DNA from: Frateuria_A sp051900425 | Lineage (GTDB): Bacteria > Pseudomonadota > Gammaproteobacteria > Xanthomonadales > Rhodanobacteraceae | Reading direction: 5' to 3' | Assembly (NCBI RefSeq): GCF_051900425.1 | Contig: NZ_JBHZGK010000001.1 | Location: forward strand, 1-64,000 | Length of the DNA: 64,000 nucleotides | Shown: positions 1-8,646 of the stretch, in pieces | Position numbering within the stretch: position 1 is the first letter of the stretch | Layout: each line of letters begins with the position of its first letter | Program-made: the position numbers and the translations under genes | The notes under the pieces: generated by a model | Databases searched by the model: none | What the model was told of the DNA's origin: nothing | The model's input: only the letters and a program-made list of their open reading frames with translations

Positions 1-130
1 GGTGGATGCTCGACTACAACGAGCAACGCCCCCACGAATCGCTCGGTGATCTGACACCCGCCGAGTACCGCCAACAAGCCGCCAGTCGTTCTACTTTTGA
101 AGTGTCTGCTTGACGGGGGAGCTTACGCAA
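1..130 (+). mobile_element. Right end of an IS3-family insertion sequence (partial)
   Basis: The transposase stop is followed by a few bases, cgggggagcttacg, that probably contain the right terminal inverted repeat, because in IS3-family elements the inverted repeat lies just beyond the orfB stop. The exact end cannot be fixed, as the left end and the target duplication are outside the window. The next gene's stop codon begins almost at once. Confidence 0.5.
3..113 (+). CDS. IS3-family transposase (OrfB), C-terminal end, cut by window edge
   Basis: Reading from base 3, the frame gives the last 36 residues of an integrase-type transposase, with the signature YNEQRPHESLGDLTPAEY followed by a short tail and TGA. 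This signature is typical of the C-terminus of IS3-family OrfB proteins, which carry an rve/DDE integrase core. The catalytic part lies outside the window, so completeness cannot be judged. It is the only transposase sequence in the window and marks the left edge as an accessory region. Confidence 0.85.
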   Translation, partial: WMLDYNEQRPHESLGDLTPAEYRQQAASRSTFEVSA

Positions 131-133
131 TGA

Positions 134-919
134 TTAGGGGCAGACGTCAAGGTCGTTGTGCAACACCGGAGAGTTAATGAAGTGCGCCCGGTAAAGGTTG
201 CGTGCCGAAAGCCTGGCTTTATCCGCCTGGGCCTTTGATAGGAATCGGGAAGGAAATTCGGTACGCGCGGCCAGTTCCTTTCGATATTTGTCGTCTGCCC
301 CCAGCATAAGCAGCTGGGTCGCTCTATAAACCGTAAAAGGCCTGCCAATGAAATCGAGGCTGGACATGGCTCCAAGCCCGTGAGCAGCTGAGTCCATGGG
401 CGTCGCAAGTAGGTATACAACCCGCCAGTCGCCGCGCTGAAGACCCTCTTCGATATACTTTTTGGAGGTGCGCCGGTACTTATCGATCTCGGCTGGTGAA
501 GTAAGCCGAAATTCGCCCTGGATGTAACATATCTGTGCGTCCGCGAACCCTCTGGAGGCCGCATCCTCCACGGCTGCATGGTACTGCTTCTCCAGTACAT
601 CGGGATCGCTGCTGGGACAGATGGCTTGCTGCTCGCTTGTCTTGCCTTCGCCGGTAGCATTTTTTCCATCAGCAAGGTCTACGCAGTCACGCATGTGGGC
701 TGCATCGCAAATCTCGCGGGCCTGATACTCCCTAATGGATGTAGCAGTCTTGCCGAGACATGCACGAGCATTGACAAACTGCTCGTGTTTAATTTGGCTT
801 TCAAGGGCCGTCGGACCGGGCGGTGCGGCGCCTGTGGTCTGAGCCCAAGTCAAAACCGGCACACAAAGTAGGTGCGCAACCAGGGCCCGCGCTAAAGTCA
901 TTCGGTCACAATCGAGCAT
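134..919 (-). CDS. Secreted protein of unknown function (261 aa)
   Basis: I do not recognise a characterised family. The start was chosen at the ATG preceded by gcggaggaag. It opens a signal peptide (hydrophobic stretch ALVAHLLCVPVLTWA, cleavage probably after TWA), whereas longer readings have no signal sequence. The mature protein is hydrophilic, with several cysteines (RACLGK, AREICDA, RDCVDL, DAQICYI, DVCP) that could form disulfides in the periplasm. The segment AVEDAASRGFADAQICYIQG faintly resembles a Sel1/TPR-type helix pair, but this is weak. Base composition is less GC-rich than the core genes further on, and it sits directly beside an IS end, so recent acquisition is plausible. Confidence 0.6.
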   Translation of the reverse strand: MLDCDRMTLARALVAHLLCVPVLTWAQTTGAAPPGPTALESQIKHEQFVNARACLGKTATSIREYQAREICDAAHMRDCVDLADGKNATGEGKTSEQQAICPSSDPDVLEKQYHAAVEDAASRGFADAQICYIQGEFRLTSPAEIDKYRRTSKKYIEEGLQRGDWRVVYLLATPMDSAAHGLGAMSSLDFIGRPFTVYRATQLLMLGADDKYRKELAARTEFPSRFLSKAQADKARLSARNLYRAHFINSPVLHNDLDVCP

Positions 920-953
920 TACGCTTCCTCCGCAACTTGCCTTCTCATTTGCA

Positions 954-1094
954 ACAAAGGTGCCAGGACAATTGATTTGGTCCCGCGACACACGGATCAC
1001 CATTTCGACGCCGGGGTGAAGAAAGGGAAACAAAGGCGCAGGGATAATTGACCCCGCGAAATACGGGTCGTCATTTTGCCGCCGGGGTCGTTAG
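954..1094. repeat. Two diverged direct repeats, 76 bp apart (IS-terminus-like)
   Basis: Two units beginning acaaagg (954 and 1030) align over about 65 bases with one 3-base gap and some substitutions. Shared blocks are acaaagg, aattga, cccgcga, acggatc/acgggtc, catttt/catttc and cgccggggt. Read on the minus strand they give the pattern 'aaaatgacgacccgtatttcg', and multiple spaced terminal repeats of this sort are found at the ends of IS21-type elements. No istA or istB gene is present, so this would be a relic end. Assignment to a family is inference. Confidence 0.5.
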
Positions 1095-1174
1095 GCACAT
1101 AGCTTTCCTGCCCGCGCGCGCGGGCTAGTTATCCCGGTCGCTCGATGGACGCAAGAACGGGGTCGAAGAAGACG

Positions 1175-1215
1175 GGGTCAGGTTCACTTTCTAGGCCTCG
1201 AAAATGAACCCGACC
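1175..1215. repeat. Imperfect palindrome at the 3' end of the sulfotransferase relic
   Basis: The left arm gggtcaggttcactt and the right arm aaatgaacccgaccc match at 13 of 15 positions when folded, with a loop around ctaggcctcg. The minus-strand TGA that closes the broken sulfotransferase frame lies inside the left arm, so the last residues of that frame are encoded by the palindrome. Palindromes with this 'ggggtcaggttcactt' core recur in xanthomonad intergenic DNA as far as I recall, but no second copy is seen here. Confidence 0.5.
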
Positions 1216-2067
1216 CTCTTTCTTGCTCCAGGCCACGCAGGTCCGCACGCTCACTGGGTGCGCGATAGCCGAACTTCTCGACGATCAGTCTTTCGCGGTC
1301 GCCCACCAGTTTTTCGGTGGTGGCGTCGTAGTAGTACGCCGGATCTCGCCTGCGCGACGAGGTGTTCGTCCTCGGCCGCGCGGCCATGCTGGCCGCGGCG
1401 GCCGGAGGCACCTCGATGCCGGTCTGTCGCAAGGCCTCGAGCAGGTCCGGCTCGAGGTTCTCGGTCCGGATGAAATGATCGATGAAGCACTGCTGCCGCT
1501 CGACCGCGGCCAGCTGTTCGGGCGTCGACACGGTCCGCAGGGCGCCGAGTTCGCCCTTCTTGCAGGCATACAGCTTCATGTAGCGAAAGGTCATCAATCG
1601 GCGAATCGACTGAAGCCGCAGCGCCAGTACCCTTCGCCCAGTTCGGTGCGATGGGACTCGTCGTGCATCATGTGCAGCCATTCGCGGAACGCGCCGGCAT
1701 CGTTGACGTCGCGAAACGTGCGCTTCCACTGCTCGGCATGCCGGTTGGGTCGGCTTTCCAGCAGGCGCACCAGCGCCGCTAGCGGGTGCTTGCGCCACCC
1801 GAGGCTGCGGATCTTGAAACCTTCCTGAGCCACGTAGGTGAAATGCTCGCCCTGGCCGCCGCAGGAAAACGCCCAGTTGGAAATGTACCAGTCCCACGGG
1901 TCGCGCACCGATCCCAGGAAGCATCGGCCGTCGCGAAACATGCGTGGATCGACCTGGTTGTGTTTCTCGACGAGTTGGCCCCCAACCAGTTCCATGAGCA
2001 GGTTGCGGATGTGCGTGCACCCGGTCTTCTGCAGCTCGACGAACACGATGCGGTCTGAGACGAACAT
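1184..2067 (-). pseudogene. Sulfotransferase-family gene broken by a one-base frameshift
   Basis: The N-terminal 157 residues start at an ATG with the ribosome site aaggaggg. They carry the PAPS-binding features of the family: a 5'-phosphosulfate loop (FVELQKTGCTHIRNLL, compare HKTGGT) and a 3'-phosphate motif (GSVRDPWDWYISNWAF). That frame stops with TGA right after CGFSRFAD. The expected continuation, MTFRYMKLYACKKGELG and about 100 more residues including DHFIRTENLEPDLLEAL, sits in the next frame. Total length is one base short of 295 codons, so a single-base deletion near 1594-1600 (gat-tga where gat-ctg-atg would fit) explains it. It is a real pseudogene or a sequencing error. Homologues of this type transfer sulfate to surface glycans or other acceptors. 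Confidence 0.75.
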
Positions 2068-2421
2068 GCAGACCCTCCTTGCTCCGTGTGGAGGCCGCGG
2101 TCAGGCCTGTCCCGGTATGCCGTCCGGGGCTTGCCAGGAACCCGCACCAAGCGGGCATTTTCAGGCGCGGGAGTTGGCCTGACGTGATCGTCGCGTGATG
2201 GCAGCCAAGGGTGTCAGGAACATTTACCCGGGAAGAGAACAGCGCGGAAATGGAAGCGCCGCTAGCCAATGGCTACGTGAACATCGCAGTCCCGGATCGG
2301 GCTGAGGACGAAGCGCTTAGGGACAAGATCGCCCCCGCTTGAAAGTACGGCAAGGAAAATCCGGCCGGAGGGCAAACGTTGATCCGGCACTGTTCCTTTT
2401 CGGTCATCCAGCCCGCCTTTT
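2068..2421. other. Gap between sulfotransferase relic and EAL gene; no gene seen
   Basis: About 350 bases hold the 5' region of the sulfotransferase relic and then non-coding sequence of mixed composition. A 30-codon reading frame at 2250-2342 has no ribosome site and no recognisable match. No clear terminator hairpin or repeat was found. Confidence 0.4.
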
Positions 2422-3186
2422 TTATCCAGCCGCCGGCACGGCCTCAGGCCATTGCACCTCTGGCAGGCACTCGAATCCGGGGCGTGCGAACAGGTAGCCC
2501 TGGAACAGCTCGACCCCCATGGCCTGCAGGGTCTGCCATTCGCCCACCGTTTCGATGCCCTCGGCGATTACCGCGACCCCCAGTTGCGCGCACATGGCAA
2601 GGGTGTGGCTCACGATGCACCGACGCACGGGGTCGTGGTCGATGCCGCGGATCAACGCCATGTCCAGTTTGATTCGGTCCGGCTGGATGTCGGCAAGCAG
2701 GGCCAGGCCGGAGTAGCCGGCGCCGAAGTCGTCCAGTGCGGTGACGAACCCGTGCCGGCGGTATTCGGCAATGATGCTGGCCAGGTGCGTAATGTCGTGC
2801 GCCTGTTCGTGCTCGACGAACTCGAACATCAATTGCTCGGTGGGAAAGCCCTGCCGCCTGGCGGTTGCCAATGTGGCACGTAGACAGGTGGCCGCCTGAT
2901 ACACCGCGTTTGGCATGAAGTTGATGCTCAGCCGAGTCTGCATGCCCAGGCGCGCGGCGAGGCTGACGGCCTTGAGTCGACAGGCCTGGTCGAAGCGGTA
3001 GAGGTTGGACGGGGTGACATTGGCCAGAACGCCTGCGGCGCCGCTGCCATCGAGCCCGCGAACGAGTGCTTCGTAAGCGAAGACACGGCGTGCGCCTGGT
3101 TCCACGATGGGCTGGAACGCCATGCTGAAATCGAAGCCCAGCGCATCGCCATCGCGGCACGCGCTGCAATCTGGAGCAGGTTCCAC
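2422..3186 (-). CDS. EAL-domain cyclic-di-GMP phosphodiesterase (254 aa)
   Basis: A stand-alone EAL domain that should hydrolyse c-di-GMP to pGpG in the cytosol. All catalytic signatures are visible in order: YEALVRG (the EAL glutamate), NFMPNA, FEFVEHE, ALDDFGAGYSGL, IKLDMALIRGI, AEGIET and FQGYLFARP, so an active enzyme is predicted. A short CSACRD motif with a CxxC pair precedes the domain. The GTG start was chosen because aaagagga lies nine bases upstream; an in-frame ATG at 3246 would add 20 residues but has no good ribosome site. There is no sensory or GGDEF domain, so input must come from elsewhere. The gene is divergent from the DUF3253 gene. Confidence 0.85.
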   Translation of the reverse strand: MEPAPDCSACRDGDALGFDFSMAFQPIVEPGARRVFAYEALVRGLDGSGAAGVLANVTPSNLYRFDQACRLKAVSLAARLGMQTRLSINFMPNAVYQAATCLRATLATARRQGFPTEQLMFEFVEHEQAHDITHLASIIAEYRRHGFVTALDDFGAGYSGLALLADIQPDRIKLDMALIRGIDHDPVRRCIVSHTLAMCAQLGVAVIAEGIETVGEWQTLQAMGVELFQGYLFARPGFECLPEVQWPEAVPAAG

Positions 3187-3337
3187 CGATGTTGTTCCTC
3201 TTTCATGCGGGCGGTCATGGTGCCTCAAGGAGGCGTTCGACCGCATGAAGGCCTCGCGTCGGATGCGGTCTGGCCAGTCACGCGGCAAGCGATGTTTTCG
3301 CCAATACTGCCTGTCCACTTGCACTTCAGACCCGCCC

Positions 3338-3622
3338 ATGGCCGCCGACCTCGATGAGCGTATCGAAGCCACCCTGATCGCACTGCTGGCGGCGCGTTCG
3401 CCCGCATCTTCGATCTGTCCCTCGGAGGTCGCCCGCGCACTTGCCCCGCACGACGAGGCGGCCTGGCGCGCGCTCATGCCGCGCGTGCGTACGGTGGCGG
3501 CCAGGCTGGCCGCTCGCGGACAGTTGCGCATCACCCGTCGCGGCGCGACGTTGGCCCCGGAACGGCTGGGGTGTGGACCGATCAGGCTGCATGCGCCGGA
3601 CAGCGGCCCGATAAAGGGCTGA
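3338..3622 (+). CDS. DUF3253 family protein (94 aa)
   Basis: A small acidic-then-basic protein with the conserved pattern of DUF3253: an N-terminal helix (ERIEATLIALLAARS), the central SICPSEVARAL motif, and AWRALMPRVRTVAARLAARGQL followed by ITRRG. The fold resembles a winged helix and the function is unknown. The ATG at 3338 matches the usual start of the family; the frame is open further upstream, but that part is non-conserved and overlaps the divergent EAL promoter region. No operon partner lies downstream on the same strand. Confidence 0.75.
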   Translation: MAADLDERIEATLIALLAARSPASSICPSEVARALAPHDEAAWRALMPRVRTVAARLAARGQLRITRRGATLAPERLGCGPIRLHAPDSGPIKG

Positions 3623-3884
3623 GCGCGGTCGAGGCATCGTCGTTTCGCCTATGGTCGTCGCCTTTGGGATGGCGGGATGGTCCTGCGGGCAAGAGTGACG
3701 TTGGTCCCCCTGTTGCGGGCCCGTTTGCCTTTTTCGCGGTCGTCCATGGCACTGGGTGGTAGCCATGAGGTGGTCGAGCCGCCCTTGCCAGGGCTTTCGC
3801 TGCGCGCTTGCCTGCTCAAGCTGCCGATGGAGCAGATGGGGCAAGTGCGGTGCTGCGCCCGGTTGTCGCCTCGGGCGGTATCGC

Positions 3885-4133
3885 TCAGCCGGCTATCGGC
3901 CGCATCGGCACCGGGCCGCGTGGTTCGCCCGGGGGCGACTGCGGATGGGTGCGACCGAGCGTGATGTTCTTGCTGGCCCGAACGTCACGGTTGGCGAAAG
4001 TCCAGATCTCGCCGGTCGCGGTGATAAACACTGTCCAGTACAGGTCCGACTCCGGACCGTAATCGATCAGGATATGGGCAAAGCCCTCGCCCTTGGGCGT
4101 AGTCAGCGGCAAGGGCGGATTGAGCTGGAGCAT
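3885..4133 (-). CDS. Conserved small protein of unknown function (82 aa)
   Basis: The ATG is preceded by cggaggtgcc. The protein has a compact core, GFAHILIDYGPESDLYWTVF followed by ITATGEIWTFANRDVR, that looks like a beta-rich domain, then a proline-rich tail. I recall similar short proteins in related genomes, where they are annotated as hypothetical, but no function is known to me. No signal peptide or membrane segment is visible. The 260 bases between it and the DUF3253 gene contain no convincing gene. Confidence 0.6.
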   Translation of the reverse strand: MLQLNPPLPLTTPKGEGFAHILIDYGPESDLYWTVFITATGEIWTFANRDVRASKNITLGRTHPQSPPGEPRGPVPMRPIAG

Positions 4134-4626
4134 GGCACCTCCGCGGTTTGGTTGGGACAGGTTGGGCCTAGGCTGCTTCCCCGGGGGGTGAAGAGTGCGC
4201 AAAGGCGGTGCCCGCGATGACCGGGTGTCGGGGACTGGCGCAGGCGAGCGTTCGATGGACCGGCCGAGGGAGTTGCCCCGCCGCCGCGACCGCGACCGCG
4301 ATCCGCGATATTTTTTCCGTGCCGGACGGAACCGGCGACCGCGCATCGGCGGCGGACCGGTCGTTCGTGCCCGCCTGCAGGCAATGTCGCTCTCGAAGCA
4401 CACCGGATCATTGCGACGTGCGCGTCGACACGCCGACCAGCACGGGCCGTCCCGCAGGCACGTCCAAGCGCCGCATGCGCGAATGGCCGACGATCTCCCT
4501 CACGCCGGCGCGACCGCCGGCGCCACGCCGTGCTCGCAGGTACTGGCCGGCGCGCCTCAGTCCTCATCACGGAGCGCGTCAGGCCGGGGCGATAGGATGG
4601 TCCTTCGCCCGCCTTGCCGCGCATCC
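4134..4626. other. Long intergenic stretch before the MFS gene; no gene seen
   Basis: Nearly 500 bases of GC-rich sequence. Frames open here on both strands are low-complexity Arg/Ala/Pro readings without ribosome sites, typical of GC-rich shadow frames. The frame of the MFS gene is open far upstream, but membrane-protein character begins only at its ATG. No clear repeat or RNA gene was identified. Confidence 0.4.
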
Positions 4627-5874
4627 ATGCTGACCAGCCTCCGTACTTCCACACCCCTGCTGTTGAGTACCGTGTTCCTGCTGATGGGCGTCGGGCTGCT
4701 CCATTCGCACATCGCGCTGGAGGGGCGGGCGCTCGGCTTTTCCGTGGCGATGATCGGCGTGCTGACGTCGGCCTACTACGCCGGGTTCCTGGTCGGCACC
4801 TACACCGTGCCGCGGCTCACCCACCGCATCGGCCACATCCGCACTTTCGCCTTCTGCACGGCGCTGGTGACCCTGGTGGTGCTGGTGCAGGCGCTCGATC
4901 CGGCGTACCGCGTGTGGCTGGTGCTGCGCGTGTTGCAGGGTCTGCTGCTGGTGGGCCTGTACGCGATCATCGAGAGCTGGTTGAACGTCGCGGCCGATCC
5001 GGCGCACCGCAGCTCGGTCTTCGCGATCTACATGATGGTGAACCTGGGCGCGAGCGCCGCGGCGCAACAGCTCCTGCGCATCCAGGGCGACGGCTTCGTG
5101 CTGTTCTGCGTGGTGGCGATCCTGTTCTGCGCGGCCAGTCTGCCGGTGGTGACGAGCCGCCAGCCGCAACCGCACATCCGCTCGGTGCCGCGGGTGCGCA
5201 TCGGGCACCTGTTCCGGCTGGCGCCGACCGCGCTGGTCAGCGCACTGCTCTCGGGCCTGGCGCTGGGCGCGTTCTGGGGACTGTTGCCGGTGTACGCCGC
5301 GGCCCGTGGGCTGGATCCGGGTGGCATCGGCACCTACGTGAGCGTAGGCATTGCCGGTGGCGTGGTGCTGCAGTGGCCGCTGGGCCGCTTTTCCGATCGC
5401 ATCGACCGGCGCCTGGCGCTGTCGCTCATCAGCGCGGTGGCCGGCCTCGCGGCGCTGACCAACCTGTTGCTGTCCAACCCCGGGGGCGCGGCGGCGATGG
5501 TGGTGATCTTCACCTTCGGCGGCATGAGCCTCACCTTGTATCCGATCGCCGTGGCGCACCTGGTCGATTACGTCCACCGGGACGAGCTGCTGACCGCATC
5601 GAGCACGGTCTTGCTGGTCAACGGGATCGGCTCGGCGCTCGGGCCGCTGCTGGCCGGCACACTCATGAGTCTGCTCGGGCCGAAGCTGCTGTTCGTCTGG
5701 TTCGCCATCCTCGACGGAACGCTCGCGACCTATGCGTTCTACCGCTTCGTCCACCGCAAGCGTGAAGTGACCCCCGACGACAACTTCGTGCCGATGGTGA
5801 ACACGGGCGCCAGCTCGCTGGATCTGCATGCGGGCGACGACGATCGGGTCGAGCAGGACCGCGCGGCACGTTAG
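4627..5874 (+). CDS. MFS transporter, YcaD-like (415 aa)
   Basis: A 12-segment major facilitator protein of the inner membrane. The first helices (LLLSTVFLLMGVGLLHSHIA and SAYYAGFLVGTY) and the intracellular loop after helix 2 (RLTHRIGHIRTF) fit the YcaD-like branch of MFS_1. The loop between helices 6 and 7 is short and basic, and a second half begins at VRIGHLFRLAPTALVSALL with the signature GRFSDRIDRR. The tail is acidic and hydrophilic. Substrate cannot be predicted; YcaD itself is uncharacterised. The start was chosen at the ATG immediately before the first hydrophobic segment. It stands alone. Confidence 0.85.
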   Translation: MLTSLRTSTPLLLSTVFLLMGVGLLHSHIALEGRALGFSVAMIGVLTSAYYAGFLVGTYTVPRLTHRIGHIRTFAFCTALVTLVVLVQALDPAYRVWLVLRVLQGLLLVGLYAIIESWLNVAADPAHRSSVFAIYMMVNLGASAAAQQLLRIQGDGFVLFCVVAILFCAASLPVVTSRQPQPHIRSVPRVRIGHLFRLAPTALVSALLSGLALGAFWGLLPVYAAARGLDPGGIGTYVSVGIAGGVVLQWPLGRFSDRIDRRLALSLISAVAGLAALTNLLLSNPGGAAAMVVIFTFGGMSLTLYPIAVAHLVDYVHRDELLTASSTVLLVNGIGSALGPLLAGTLMSLLGPKLLFVWFAILDGTLATYAFYRFVHRKREVTPDDNFVPMVNTGASSLDLHAGDDDRVEQDRAAR

Positions 5875-6090
5875 CGACAAGGCCACTGCACGGCCTCCGG
5901 AGCCAGCGGCACCGTAAAGCCCTTGGTCGCTTGGTAATCCGTGCAGTGATCCAGGGCCGGGCAGCCCATGAATTCGCCGGCTCGTCACAAAGGTAAATGG
6001 CAGTGCGTCGCGCGGGCCCCTTTTCAGTTACCGTCGCAGGCCCTGTGTTAGACGGAAAGCTTCCCGGGGCCTTACCGTCGCCTGGAGCCC

Positions 6091-8481
6091 ATGCCTACCT
6101 CCCTCGAAAGACTCGCCGTCAGCCAGTTTCTCCGCCGGGAGCGCCAGGTCATTCTCGACGACTGGGCGAACGCGGTGCGCCCCCTGCTTTCGGACGGCAC
6201 GCTCGCCGGCGCGGCGTTGCGCGACGACGTCGGCGGACTGCTCGACCAAAACATCGCGCTGACCGAGGCTGCCGCCGTGGGCGAGGAAGGCCCGCCGCCG
6301 CCTGCCGCAACAGCGCATGCGCTCCAGCGGCTGGAGCAGAGCGTGGACCTGTACGAAGTCGTCGAGGAGTACTCGCAGCTGCGCCTGTGCATCCTCGACC
6401 TGATCGACCGCCGGCGCGTGTTTATCGCGCCGGCGGAATGGCGGCAGGTCACCGGCATCATCGATCATGCGATCGCCACCGCGGTAAAGGCCTATGCTGC
6501 CGTGCAGCAGCGTACGCTGATGGGGCTGGACCGCATCTCGCGGGCGGCGCTGGAGAGTTCCGCGCTCGACGCGCTGCTCCAGCAGTTGATCGACGTCTTC
6601 CTCCAGAGCGTGGGCGCGGCCGATACGATGGTGGTGCTGCTTCGCGAGGGCGAGCGCCTGGTGACCTGGGCGTCGGCTGGGCTGGAGGGCCGATTGCCGC
6701 CGCGTTACACGCTGGACCTCGACGAGGGGTTCGCCGGCCTGATCGCGCGCACGCGCCGCCCGCAGATGCTTCGCGATGCCAGCCACAGTCCAATCATGAA
6801 AAGCCCCGTCGCCCGCGAAGTGGGGGTACGCGCCATCTACGGCGTGCCATTGCTGGCCGGGGCTGACGTGGTAGGCGTGGCCCACATGGGATCACGCACG
6901 GCCAACGACTTCTCCGAGCAGGACAAATATTTCTTCCGTGCCCTGTGCGACCGCGCGAGCACCGCCATCGCCCAGCACCTGCTGCGCGAGGAGTTGCACC
7001 AGAGCGAGCAGCGCTTTCGCGCGACCTTCGACCAGGCGGCGGTAGGCATCGCGCACGTGGCCCTGGATGGGCAATGGCTGCGGTTCAACCCGCGGTTGTG
7101 CCAGATGATGGGCTACGGCGAGGCCGAACTGCATGCAAAAACGTTTCAGGACATCACCCACCCGGACGACCTTGCCGGCGACCTGGAGCTCATGCAGCAG
7201 CTCATCGATGGAGACATCCCCACCTATTCCATCGAGAAGCGCTACATCCGTGGGGACGGCAGCCTGTTGTGGGCGAACCTGACCGCATCGCTGGTGCGCG
7301 ATCTCCAGGGCCGTCCGGAATACTTCATTTCGGTGATCGAGGACATCGGCACGCGCAAGCGCGCCGAGGCCGAGCGCGAGCGCAGCTGGCTGGCCGAGCA
7401 GCGTGCACGGGCGCACCTGGATGCGATCATCGACGCCGCCCCGGTCGGCATCGGCGTGCTGGACGCCGACCTGCGCTACCTGCACGTCAACGAGGCGCTG
7501 GCCCAGCTCAACGGCAAGTCGGTCGAGGCCCACCTGGGCCGGCGCGTGCAGGAGATCATCCCGGCCCTGGGTGAGCACCTGGAGGCGCTGTTGCGCGGTG
7601 TGCTGGCACGGGACACGCCGCTGCTCGGCGAGGAAATGAGCCTGGATGACCCCGAGCATCCCGGCTGCACCCGCCATTTCCTGGCCAATTACGCGCCGGT
7701 GCGAACGGCCTCCGGCGAGCACCTCGGAGTGGCCGGCGTGGTGGTCGACGTCACCGACCTCAAACGTGCCCAGCTCGACGCCCAGGCGGCCACGCGGATG
7801 CGCGACGAACTGCTCGCCGTGGTGTCGCATGACCTGCGCTCGCCACTGGCATCGCTGCAGCTGAGCTTCGACATGCTCGGGCGGCACCTGCCCGGCGCCA
7901 AGGGTGAGGGTCAGGCCTTGCGCATGCTCGAGCTCATGCGGCGGGCGGCGGCGCGGATGGAATTCCTCATCCGTGATCTGCTGGACCTGGCGACCTTGCA
8001 GAGCGGGCGCTTCTCGTTGCAGACAGCGCCCGTCAGCGTGGCGTCGCTGCTCGAGGAGGCCTGCGCAGTGCATCAGCCGCTGGCGCTCGAGCAGGGTTTG
8101 GCCCTGCGCGTGGTGAACGCGGCGGATGGCGCCGCGGTGGCCTGCGATGCCGAGCGCATCCAGCAGGTGCTCGGCAACCTGCTCGGCAACGCGATCAAGT
8201 TCTGTCCGCCGGGAGGCAACGTGACGCTCGGCGCCGAGCTGAGCGGTGACGAGATCTGCCTGTCGGTCGCTGACAACGGCCCGGGCATCGCGCTGGAGCA
8301 TCGCGGACTCGTCTTCGAGCCGTACTGGTCCGGCGGCCAGGCGAATGCCAAAGGCACCGGACTGGGACTGCACATCAGCAAGGGCATCGTGGAAGCCCAC
8401 GGCGGGCGCCTCTGGCTGGACGAGGAAATCGATAAAGGGGCGCGCTTCGTGTTTTCCCTGCCGCGGGCCGAGACGCAATGA
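6091..8481 (+). CDS. Soluble sensor histidine kinase with GAF and two PAS domains (796 aa)
   Basis: Domain order: an N-terminal helical domain (about 1-160, resembling RsbRD-type N-termini), a GAF domain (about 165-300), two PAS/PAC units (about 310-430 and 445-560), HisKA with phospho-acceptor H580 in VVSHDLRSPL, and a HATPase with the N box NLLGNAIKF, DNGPGIA and GTGLGLHISK. There is no transmembrane segment and no receiver domain, so it is a cytosolic sensor that needs a separate response regulator, which is not adjacent. GAF and PAS domains suggest sensing of a small ligand, redox state or light, but no cofactor site can be assigned. It is monocistronic. Confidence 0.9.
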   Translation: MPTSLERLAVSQFLRRERQVILDDWANAVRPLLSDGTLAGAALRDDVGGLLDQNIALTEAAAVGEEGPPPPAATAHALQRLEQSVDLYEVVEEYSQLRLCILDLIDRRRVFIAPAEWRQVTGIIDHAIATAVKAYAAVQQRTLMGLDRISRAALESSALDALLQQLIDVFLQSVGAADTMVVLLREGERLVTWASAGLEGRLPPRYTLDLDEGFAGLIARTRRPQMLRDASHSPIMKSPVAREVGVRAIYGVPLLAGADVVGVAHMGSRTANDFSEQDKYFFRALCDRASTAIAQHLLREELHQSEQRFRATFDQAAVGIAHVALDGQWLRFNPRLCQMMGYGEAELHAKTFQDITHPDDLAGDLELMQQLIDGDIPTYSIEKRYIRGDGSLLWANLTASLVRDLQGRPEYFISVIEDIGTRKRAEAERERSWLAEQRARAHLDAIIDAAPVGIGVLDADLRYLHVNEALAQLNGKSVEAHLGRRVQEIIPALGEHLEALLRGVLARDTPLLGEEMSLDDPEHPGCTRHFLANYAPVRTASGEHLGVAGVVVDVTDLKRAQLDAQAATRMRDELLAVVSHDLRSPLASLQLSFDMLGRHLPGAKGEGQALRMLELMRRAAARMEFLIRDLLDLATLQSGRFSLQTAPVSVASLLEEACAVHQPLALEQGLALRVVNAADGAAVACDAERIQQVLGNLLGNAIKFCPPGGNVTLGAELSGDEICLSVADNGPGIALEHRGLVFEPYWSGGQANAKGTGLGLHISKGIVEAHGGRLWLDEEIDKGARFVFSLPRAETQ

Positions 8482-8646
8482 TCGGGGTAGCGCCGGACCG
8501 CTGCCTGCGTTTCGCCATGGGTCGCGTGGGGCTCGGCAGAGTCCCCGTCCGATGGGTGCGGGCCGCTGGCCGGTCCGGTTGAGTTCGTCCGGCCTGCGCG
8601 GCTACCTTTGGCGAGCGGACACGGAACGGTCGACAGGGGAATTGCG

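Noticed and set aside
954..1094. CRISPR-like array
   Set aside because: Only two diverged units, with no regular spacer and no cas genes anywhere in the window.
2250..2342. A 30-codon frame starting ATG GAA GCG in the gap before the EAL gene
   Set aside because: No ribosome site, no recognised domain and too short to distinguish from chance.
4195..4626. N-terminal extension of the MFS frame by 144 codons
   Set aside because: The extension is Arg/Pro-rich with no conserved character; membrane helices begin right after the ATG at 4627.
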